DNA of 28,243 nucleotides from Anaerolineales bacterium (GTDB lineage: Bacteria > Chloroflexota > Anaerolineae > Anaerolineales > JABWBV01). The DNA lies in the NCBI GenBank assembly GCA_020634875.1, contig JACKAX010000038.1, positions 1 to 28,243 of the forward strand, given 5' to 3'. This document shows positions 22,771-28,243 of this stretch, piece by piece. Position 1 is the stretch's first letter. Each line of letters starts with the position of its first letter. The position numbers and the translations under genes were made by a program. The notes beneath the pieces were generated by a model. That model saw only the letters and a list, made by a program, of their open reading frames with translations. It had not been told where the DNA came from and did no database searches.

Positions 22771-23544
22771 ATGCTCTTCGATAAAACTACGTTCATTGGC
22801 ATTGATCCCACCGCCGGGCAAAAACCCTTCACTTATATTGCCCTGGATGGGGATTTGAGTATTTTGGCGTTGGGGCAGGGATACGCGGATGATATTTTGG
22901 CGTTTGTTGGGGGCCAACAAAGTGCGTATGTGGCGGTCAACGCGCCGCAACAGCCGAACCAGGGCATGATGTCCGCGCGGGAGGTGCGCCAGTTGTTAGA
23001 GCCGCAACCCCGTTCGGGGCGGTGGAATGGGTTCCGCGTGGCCGAATACGAGTTACATTCGCGCGGGATCAGTATTCCGCGGACGCCCGCGCAGGAAGAA
23101 AATTGTGCGCGGTGGGTGCAGATGGGGTTTGCCCTGTTTCGGGAGATAAAAAAGTTGGGATATCAGCCTTTTTCGCCTGAAAATGCCCATTCACACATGT
23201 TTTTGGAAGTGTATCCCCACGGGGCCTTTTCTGCTTTGCTCGAACGGTTGCCTTTCCCCAAACAGACGTTGGAGGGCCGGATTCAACGGCAGTTGGTTCT
23301 GTATTTGCAAAAGCTGAGAGTCTCGAATCCGATGCAAATTTTCGAGGAAATTACCCGTCACCGGATTCTGCAAGGAATTTTGCCGCTGGACGGGTTGTAC
23401 ACTTCCAACGAATTGGATGCGCTGGTGGCGGCTTATACAGCCTGGCTGGCGGCGACGAAACCTGAAAATGTGACCCTGGTGGGGCATTTTGAAGAGGGGC
23501 AAATTGCCCTGCCCACAATGGCGTTAAAATCACATTATGAATAA
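22771..23544 (+). CDS. DUF429 family protein (RNase H-like fold, predicted nuclease)
   Basis: A 257-residue protein. The N-terminal GIDPTAG, then YIALD, matches the first strands of the RNase H-like fold in DUF429. YVAVNAPQQP replaces the usual aspartate of the VxIDAPL motif with asparagine. EVYPHGAF (the family's E-x-YP) and the C-terminal SNELDALVAAYTAWL, with its acidic ELDAL, are typical. The metal site may therefore be partial. The biochemical role of the family is not settled. The gene diverges from the membrane/nuclease operon over a 71-base gap and is followed after 50 bases by HMG-CoA reductase. Confidence 0.78.
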   Translation: MLFDKTTFIGIDPTAGQKPFTYIALDGDLSILALGQGYADDILAFVGGQQSAYVAVNAPQQPNQGMMSAREVRQLLEPQPRSGRWNGFRVAEYELHSRGISIPRTPAQEENCARWVQMGFALFREIKKLGYQPFSPENAHSHMFLEVYPHGAFSALLERLPFPKQTLEGRIQRQLVLYLQKLRVSNPMQIFEEITRHRILQGILPLDGLYTSNELDALVAAYTAWLAATKPENVTLVGHFEEGQIALPTMALKSHYE

Positions 23545-23594
23545 CCCAGCGGCCTGTTTGGCCCCTGCAATTTGAACGACTTCTGGAGGTTCTT

Positions 23595-25142
23595 ATGCTC
23601 ATTCCCACTATGTTGCTCAAACGGTTGTACACGTTTGGCAGTTTAGAAAACACGCCCGACGGGGTCACGTTTGCTGTCAAAAACCGCTTAAGCGATGTTG
23701 TTTTGACCGGCCTCGGCCACATCAAAATTGATGATCGAGAAATTCCTCTGCCCGCGCTCGTTCTCACCTTGAGCGACGGCTCTACCCTTACCCCTTACGA
23801 AATCACTGAAAAACAACCGCTAGATTTTCCGCTCCGCAAAATTGTCAAAATCACCGCAAAAATTCCCGCGCTCGCCAATGGCAAACACAAAATTGATCTG
23901 GCCTTTAAAACGAAAGGGTTCGGCAAATTGCATTTTGACGTAGAAGATTCCATCTCCGAACGCCACGAACACCTCGTGCGGATTCCACGCGACGAAAATA
24001 ACGACTACAGCCCAGAGATCATCCACGCCCGCCAAAAGTTCGTGGAAGAATTTACCGGGGCCAAGCTCGATCATCTGACCCGTTTTTCGTTTGACCCGGA
24101 CAAAACGCGGGGCAACATCGAAAACCTGACCGGGGTCGCACAAATCCCCATTGGGTTTGCTGGCCCAATCACCCTCCACGGCGAACACGCGCAGGGCGAT
24201 TTTCTAATCCCGCTCGCCACCACCGAAGGCACCCTGGTTGCTTCGTACAACCGGGGGATCAAATTGCTCAACCTGTGCGGCGGCGCAAAAGTGACGGTCG
24301 TTGCCGACGCCATGCAGCGTGCGCCCGTATTCGTATTTGAAGATGCACGTCAGGGACGGGAATTCCTGAAGTGGATCAACCTGCCCGAAAACATGGAAAA
24401 AATCCGCGAAGAAGCGGAAGCCACCTCCACTGTTGCCAAACTCCAATACATTGACCCTTACCTCTCGAACAAGTTCGTATTTCTGCGGTTCAACTATTTC
24501 ACCGGAGACGCCGCCGGGCAAAACATGGTCGGGCGGGCCACCTTCGCCGCGTGCAGTTGGATTCTCGATCATTATTCTGGTATCACCAACTTCTTCCTGG
24601 AATCGAACTTTGCCACCGACAAAAAAGCCTCCCAGGTCAATATCATGCGGACGCGCGGCAAACGCGTCACCGCCGAGGCCACCATCAAACGCGACGTGCT
24701 AATCGAAAACATGCGCGTGGAACCGGAAAAACTGGTTTATCACGGCGGGATTGCCAATGTCGGCGCGATTCTCTCCGGGGCGAACAACAATGGTCTGCAT
24801 TCGGCCAACGCCATTACCGCGATGTTTATCGCCACCGGGCAGGATGTTGCCAATGTGTCTGAATCCTCCGCGGGCGTGATCTATGCCGAACTCACCCCGG
24901 AACGCGACCTGTATATCTCGATCACTATCCCCTCCCTGATTGTTGCTACCTACGGCGGGGGCACAGGGCTGGCAACCCAGCGCGAATGCCTGGACTTGCT
25001 TGGCTGCGTGGGCCGTGGCAAGGTGAACAAATTCGCCGAAATCGTTGCAGGTGTGGTGCTGGCCGGGGAGTTGTCTCTCGCCGCGGCGATTTCCTCGTCC
25101 GATTGGGTTTCGTCCCATGAGAAATATGGGCGGAACCGGTAA
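23595..25142 (+). CDS. HMG-CoA reductase with extra N-terminal beta domain
   Basis: A 515-residue protein. Residues ~165-515 are the catalytic domain: ENLTGVAQIPIGFAGP, ATTEGTLVASYNRG (E211), TGDAAGQNMV, DKKASQVN (K343), FIATGQDVANVSES (D417), ATYGGGTGLATQ and the terminal SSHEKY (H508). These fit the class I, usually NADPH-using, type, which makes mevalonate from HMG-CoA for isoprenoids. Residues 1-120 are a beta-rich domain (LTGLGHIKIDDREIPLPAL) not found in standard soluble HMG-CoA reductases; there are no membrane spans. GGAGG lies 7 bases before the ATG. No other mevalonate genes are in the window. A GNAT gene follows after 59 bases. Confidence 0.92.
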   Translation: MLIPTMLLKRLYTFGSLENTPDGVTFAVKNRLSDVVLTGLGHIKIDDREIPLPALVLTLSDGSTLTPYEITEKQPLDFPLRKIVKITAKIPALANGKHKIDLAFKTKGFGKLHFDVEDSISERHEHLVRIPRDENNDYSPEIIHARQKFVEEFTGAKLDHLTRFSFDPDKTRGNIENLTGVAQIPIGFAGPITLHGEHAQGDFLIPLATTEGTLVASYNRGIKLLNLCGGAKVTVVADAMQRAPVFVFEDARQGREFLKWINLPENMEKIREEAEATSTVAKLQYIDPYLSNKFVFLRFNYFTGDAAGQNMVGRATFAACSWILDHYSGITNFFLESNFATDKKASQVNIMRTRGKRVTAEATIKRDVLIENMRVEPEKLVYHGGIANVGAILSGANNNGLHSANAITAMFIATGQDVANVSESSAGVIYAELTPERDLYISITIPSLIVATYGGGTGLATQRECLDLLGCVGRGKVNKFAEIVAGVVLAGELSLAAAISSSDWVSSHEKYGRNR

Positions 25143-25149
25143 GGTTTTT

Positions 25150-25210
25150 TTGACCGGAACGCTTAGGAACTTTATGGAACTCATAGGAACAAAACCCGTC
25201 TATGAGTTCC
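25150..25210 (+). promoter_or_regulatory. Candidate promoter and perfect inverted repeat at the GNAT start
   Basis: TTGACC (25150-25155) and TATGGA (25173-25178) lie 17 bases apart. GGAACTCATAG (25176-25186) is repeated in perfect inversion as CTATGAGTTCC (25200-25210), with the ATG at 25202 inside the right arm. Three further GGAAC copies precede it. It could be an operator or an RNA hairpin hiding the start. Confidence 0.45.
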
Positions 25211-25852
25211 TCTCAAGTCCTACAATTTCATCCCCCCATGACCCCCTCGAAGCATCTCCGCTCCTCCTTCACCCTCTCGCTTCTCGATGACACGCCTGCC
25301 CTCTTCCGTCCGGTTTCAAGTATAGATAAAGACCGGCTCCAGGATGGGTTAGAAATGCTCTCGCCTGAATCACGGTATCTGCGTTTTTTTTCGCCTGTCA
25401 CCCGATTGAGTGAGGAAGAACTCCGCTTCTTCACCGAAGTGGACCAAATCAACCATGTTGCCTGGGGCGCGATTCACCCGGACAACCCGGATTTCCCCGG
25501 CCTGGGCATAGCCCGGTTCGTTCGCCTGCCCGAAAGCCCTTCCGTAGCCGAGGCCGCAGTGACGGTGATGGACAACTACCAACGCAAAGGGCTGGGCACG
25601 ATCCTGGTTTGCCTGCTCTATCTGCTCGCCCGTGACTTGGGCGTCGAAGTGCTGCGTGGGACGATCCTGCCCCAAAATCGTTTTCTTATTGACTGGTTGC
25701 ACAGTTTGGGCGGGACAACTGAATACCACGAGGGTGCAATCCTCGTAGATGTTCCTGTCCACGCGAACACCGACCCCCACCCCGATGATGCCCCTCTCGC
25801 CCGCAAGTTCAAAGAAACGTTGAAGATGGTGGAGAGGGTACTATATGAGTGA
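25202..25852 (+). CDS. GNAT-family N-acetyltransferase
   Basis: A 216-residue protein with a GNAT core: SPESRYLRFFSP (early helix), AWGAIHPDN, then AAVTVMDNYQRKGLGTILVCLL, which contains the acetyl-CoA pyrophosphate loop (YQRKGLGT), and a late NRFLIDWLHSLGG. A similar SxxSRxxRFF start occurs in the GNAT domains of Pat-type protein lysine acetyltransferases, so a protein substrate is possible. ATG 25202 sits in an inverted repeat and has only a weak AGGAAC upstream; a second ATG at 25238 would remove 12 residues. It lies between HMG-CoA reductase and an acyl-CoA-binding protein. Confidence 0.82.
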   Translation: MSSSQVLQFHPPMTPSKHLRSSFTLSLLDDTPALFRPVSSIDKDRLQDGLEMLSPESRYLRFFSPVTRLSEEELRFFTEVDQINHVAWGAIHPDNPDFPGLGIARFVRLPESPSVAEAAVTVMDNYQRKGLGTILVCLLYLLARDLGVEVLRGTILPQNRFLIDWLHSLGGTTEYHEGAILVDVPVHANTDPHPDDAPLARKFKETLKMVERVLYE

Positions 25853-25858
25853 GAACTT

Positions 25859-25913
25859 AAACACAAAGGCCACAAAGGATGGATAGATAAAGCCCTTTGT
25901 GATCTTCGTGTTT
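25859..25913. repeat. Imperfect 20-bp inverted repeat of CACAAAG units
   Basis: Left arm AAACACAAAGGCCACAAAGG (25859-25878) pairs with 25894-25913 at 17 of 20 positions. A third related unit follows at about 25917-25933. The units recur about every 12 bases. This looks like a dispersed intergenic repeat and not a gene. Confidence 0.7.
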
Positions 25914-25966
25914 ACCTTAGTGATCTTTGTATTTTGAGAAAATGGAATTCGTTTAGGAGGCCCCCT

Positions 25967-26230
25967 ATGTCCGATGATCTTCAAACCCGCTTTGAAACCG
26001 CTGCCCAAGAGGCGCAAAAACTCCCCAAAAAGCCCGATAACACAACCCTGCTCCGCCTGTACGCGTTGTACAAACAGGCCACGGTGGGCAACGTTTCCGG
26101 CAGCCGCCCTGGCATGTCCGATTTTGTCGGGCGCGCCAAGTTTGATGCCTGGTTGAAACTCAAGAATTACCCGCAAGATAAGGCCAAGCTGGATTATGTA
26201 GCCTTGGTGGAGAAGTTGAAGAAGGGGTAA
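25967..26230 (+). CDS. Acyl-CoA-binding protein (ACBP)
   Basis: An 87-residue protein matching ACBP over its full length: LLRLYALYKQATVGN (helix 2, with the two ligand-binding tyrosines and lysine), RPGMSDFVGRAKFDAWLKLKN (helix 3, with a lysine contacting the CoA phosphate), then a C-terminal helix with YVALVEKL. The soluble protein binds medium- and long-chain acyl-CoA esters, buffering and delivering them. ATG 25967 is chosen for AGGAGG eight bases upstream; the frame opens 11 codons earlier without a ribosome site. ACBPs are common in eukaryotes and patchy in bacteria. The gene is flanked on both sides by inverted repeats, a possible sign of acquisition. Confidence 0.93.
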   Translation: MSDDLQTRFETAAQEAQKLPKKPDNTTLLRLYALYKQATVGNVSGSRPGMSDFVGRAKFDAWLKLKNYPQDKAKLDYVALVEKLKKG

Positions 26231-26283
26231 TTGGTGGATTGGTGATTGGTTAGTTATTTGATTAAAAATGGCCAACTAACCAA
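26231..26283. repeat. TTGGT tandem units and a 10-bp inverted repeat after ACBP
   Basis: TTGGT occurs three times between 26231 and 26250. TTGGTTAGTT (26246-26255) is perfectly inverted as AACTAACCAA (26274-26283), with an 18-base AT-rich spacer. There is no T-run, so a standard terminator is unlikely. Confidence 0.65.
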
Positions 26284-26295
26284 CAAACATTCCTC

Positions 26296-27084
26296 ATGTC
26301 TTCTCCACTTCCTAAACGCATCGGTCTTGCATTAAGCGGGGGAATTGCTCGCGCGCCAACGCATATCGGGGTTTTGGCCGCACTTGAACGGGCGAAAATT
26401 CCGGTAGATTACGTCGCGGGGGTGTCGGCGGGTTCGATTTTAGGGGCGGCGTACTGTGCGGGGCTGAATCTCGACGAGGTGCGGGAGATTACGTTGAAGA
26501 TTGGGTGGCGAAGTGTGGCGCGTCCGGTGTGGTCGAAGGATGGGTTTGTGTCGTTCGACAAACTGGAAAAGTTTTTGATCGGGCTGGTGGGGGATTTGAC
26601 GTTTGCCGAGTTGAAAATCCCCTTTGTGGTGCAGGCGACAGATTTGGAAACGGGGGAACCGCATGTTTTCCGTGAGGGACGGATTGCGCCCGCCATCGTG
26701 GCGAGCTGTTCCGTGCCGGGGTTTGTGGTGCCGAAGGAGATTGATGGGCGTTTGTACGGGGATGGGGGCGTGTCGAACAACTTACCCGTGCGGGCGGTGC
26801 GAGCAATGGGGGCGGAGTACGTGATCGGGGTGGATTTGTTCCGCCCGTCCATGTTGGGGGTTGGCCCGCTCCGGTGGGGGTTGTGGTCCATTCAAAATCT
26901 CGTGCGGCGTTCGGGGGGAGAGTTGGACGCGTGCGATTGTCTGATTGCGCCGGAGATGGGGAAGATCGGGTATGTCAGTTTTGCGAAGGCGGCGGAGATG
27001 ATTGCACTTGGGGAGAAGTCAGCGGAGGGGAGGATGGGGGAGATTTGGGAGATGGCTGGTTTGTTAGGGGTAGCAGAGGCCTAA
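26296..27084 (+). CDS. Patatin-like phospholipase (RssA/NTE-type serine hydrolase)
   Basis: A 262-residue protein with the patatin catalytic dyad: nucleophile S44 in GVSAGS and D156 in YGDGG. The oxyanion loop reads LSGGIARAPTHIGVL, a variant of the usual GGGxRGxxHxGVL. IPVDYVAGVSAGSILGA and APAIVASCSVPGFV are conserved neighbours. It hydrolyses lipid acyl esters, probably at the inner membrane face; there is no signal peptide. It is a natural functional neighbour of the acyl-CoA-binding protein, though a repeat region lies between them. No Shine-Dalgarno precedes the ATG. The coding sequence is markedly G-rich compared with the gene that follows. Confidence 0.9.
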   Translation: MSSPLPKRIGLALSGGIARAPTHIGVLAALERAKIPVDYVAGVSAGSILGAAYCAGLNLDEVREITLKIGWRSVARPVWSKDGFVSFDKLEKFLIGLVGDLTFAELKIPFVVQATDLETGEPHVFREGRIAPAIVASCSVPGFVVPKEIDGRLYGDGGVSNNLPVRAVRAMGAEYVIGVDLFRPSMLGVGPLRWGLWSIQNLVRRSGGELDACDCLIAPEMGKIGYVSFAKAAEMIALGEKSAEGRMGEIWEMAGLLGVAEA

Positions 27085-27302
27085 GTAGACGGTTTTGAGT
27101 TTTGGGAGAATAACGATGTGAAATATAAAAATACAATCAGTGAACAATAAATAGCCTAATGCGCTTGAAAGGGTGTTATACAGTTAAATTCCGTCCAATG
27201 GTATAACTTGGGAGCTTATTAATGTGCTCCACTTCATTAATAGTCGTACAAGCTCATAATCAAATGTAGGACAGACTATCAATTTACTTAAAGGAGAAAA
27301 GT
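27085..27302. other. AT-rich intergenic region
   Basis: No gene was found in 218 bases. A 5-bp hairpin, GGAGC/GCTCC (27211-27230), lies in the middle. The 3' end carries AAAGGAG as the ribosome site of the next gene. No convincing promoter could be picked, though TATA-like strings are frequent. Base composition is clearly more AT-rich than the preceding coding region. Confidence 0.5.
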
Positions 27303-28073
27303 ATGCTGAGTAAAAAATGGTATGTTGCTGGGGGAACCCTCGTAGCAATACTAGCCGTCACAACCATCGCCTATGCGGCCCACACCACCATCAATACAAA
27401 TAACGGACAAGTTGATGCCAACTGGAGCAATGTTTCTGCGCTCAGCAACGACGGAGACGATATTGCAAACAATAACTATGACATCGATCAGGCCTGGGTC
27501 GCAAATGCTTCTGACAACAGTGCGTTCTATTTCCGGGTCAGCATGGTTGGAACGGGACAACTACCGCATAATTACAGCAGTTTTGAAGCCCGTTTAGATT
27601 GTAATCAAAATTTTGTTTTCAATGATAGTGTTGATGTGGTGGTCTATTACGCGATTGAGGATGGTGGGATAGGTGAAGAATTAGTCGAATGTCAAGGAAA
27701 TCAATACTTCGAGTGCGATTATGATCCCGAGCCAAATGGGGCTGACACCAATGCCAATACCTTTGGGGAAGAAATCGCTGGCGCACCTTATAATTATGAG
27801 TGGCGTGCAGATGTCAACAATGGAGAGGTTGATTGGTCCCAGTGTTTTGGTACGATCAACGTGCAGTTTTTGAGTTTGGATGATAGTTTTGCAACCCAAG
27901 ATACTACACTTTGGAGGAGCTACAATGTACCCACCGCCATCGAATTGCATCAGTTCACCGCCCAACCAAGTCGCAACTTGAACATTGTAGGGATGATAGC
28001 TATACCCGGCCTCATCTTACTGGTTGTTAGCGGGTTTATATGGTGGATCCTTCACCATACAAACCTACGTTAA
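27303..28073 (+). CDS. Exported protein with C-terminal membrane anchor
   Basis: A 256-residue protein. An N-terminal signal sequence (KKWYVAGGTLVAILAVTTIAYAA) is probably cleaved after AYA. The exported part is rich in Asn, Asp and aromatic residues, with acidic stretches and six Cys clustered between about residues 99 and 181; it has the look of a beta-sandwich surface protein (DQAWVANASDNSAFYFRVSM). The C-terminus has VPTAIELHQFTAQPS followed by a membrane helix (about 230-250) and basic LHHTNLR. This layout resembles tails of surface proteins handled by exosortase- or rhombosortase-type systems, but no PEP, GlyGly or PGF motif is present. AAAGGAG supports the start. The function is unknown. 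Confidence 0.75.
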   Translation: MLSKKWYVAGGTLVAILAVTTIAYAAHTTINTNNGQVDANWSNVSALSNDGDDIANNNYDIDQAWVANASDNSAFYFRVSMVGTGQLPHNYSSFEARLDCNQNFVFNDSVDVVVYYAIEDGGIGEELVECQGNQYFECDYDPEPNGADTNANTFGEEIAGAPYNYEWRADVNNGEVDWSQCFGTINVQFLSLDDSFATQDTTLWRSYNVPTAIELHQFTAQPSRNLNIVGMIAIPGLILLVVSGFIWWILHHTNLR

Positions 28074-28243
28074 GCAGACCCGACTGTCACTGTACTCCAG
28101 CCTTCGGGAGGATGCGACCCGGCTGCTTACGCCATCGTTAAGCCGCTCATCACTCCCCTCCAAACAAAGCTTTATTTATTCTTAACTACTCACCTTTTTT
28201 GGAGCTATTCTCAACCCCGGCTGGGTAGTTAACATAAATGGGC
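28071..28243. other. Structured non-coding 3' region
   Basis: TAAGCAG (28071-28077, including the stop codon) pairs with CTGCTTA (28123-28129), enclosing a GC-rich part with CTCC/GGAG. Further on, TTAACTAC (28182-28189) and GTAGTTAA (28225-28232) form an 8-bp inverted repeat. No gene or T-run terminator was found before the window ends. It may be a leader of a gene beyond the window. Confidence 0.4.

Noticed and set aside
28069..28144. Integron attC site (GTTAAGC core-like strings twice)
   Set aside because: Both copies face the same way, the paired RYYYAAC half is missing at the right place, and there is no integrase or cassette array.
1..28243. CRISPR array, insertion sequence or prophage
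   Set aside because: No regularly spaced repeats, transposase, integrase or phage structural genes were seen.

Overview
The window is a gene-dense bacterial chromosome segment of moderate GC. The gene mix points to Chloroflexota, perhaps an Anaerolineae-like lineage: an R2lox-type oxidase, a PBS-lyase-like HEAT protein, GAF-domain histidine kinases with an odd H-box, TPTPTP-stalked lipoproteins, a class I-type HMG-CoA reductase, a bacterial acyl-CoA-binding protein and short membrane proteins ending in zinc ribbons. This assignment is an inference; the window holds no rRNA or other taxonomic marker.

Layout. 1-2508: a PucR/CdaR-type regulator (minus, cut by the window start) diverges from an R2lox ferritin-like oxidase. 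2547-4360: a family 2 glycosyltransferase overlaps by 4 bases a secreted GH43-like beta-propeller. The latter's 3' end overlaps the convergent 3' end of the next operon by 29 bases. 4332-6543 (minus): an MscS channel followed by a HEAT-repeat protein. 6613-10629 (minus): a signalling module with a REC-GAF-kinase, a single-domain response regulator and a GAF-kinase-REC, closed by a strong terminator. 10672-14062 (minus): two membrane/zinc-ribbon proteins, YgfZ and tryptophanase. 14442-15854: a lipoprotein with four FxLYD-like repeats. 15963-16897 (minus): a small SWIM zinc-finger protein, a 104-residue unknown protein and tRNA-Pro(UGG). 16954-18483: a SAM methyltransferase and a membrane-anchored coiled-coil protein. 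18553-22699 (minus): a lone membrane protein, then a compact run of membrane protein, PD-(D/E)XK-like nuclease, Dam-type adenine methylase and MFS transporter. 22771-27084 (plus): DUF429, HMG-CoA reductase with an extra N-terminal domain, GNAT acetyltransferase, acyl-CoA-binding protein and patatin-like hydrolase. 27303-28073: an exported protein with a C-terminal membrane anchor.

Themes. (1) Several genes have an extended or consensus -10 box 6-11 bases before the start codon and no Shine-Dalgarno, so leaderless mRNAs are probably common. (2) Three minus-strand genes (tnaA, the 104-residue gene and the SWIM gene) have a hairpin, then a U-rich tract, then the Shine-Dalgarno, all within about 50 bases of the start. 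This looks like a shared attenuator-like leader. (3) Both histidine kinases replace the usual H-box with HW(I/V)GNKAxPI. (4) A nuclease-like gene is translationally coupled to a membrane gene and sits directly before a Dam-type methylase, forming a candidate restriction-modification or defence cassette. All functions are read by eye from motifs; no database search was possible.
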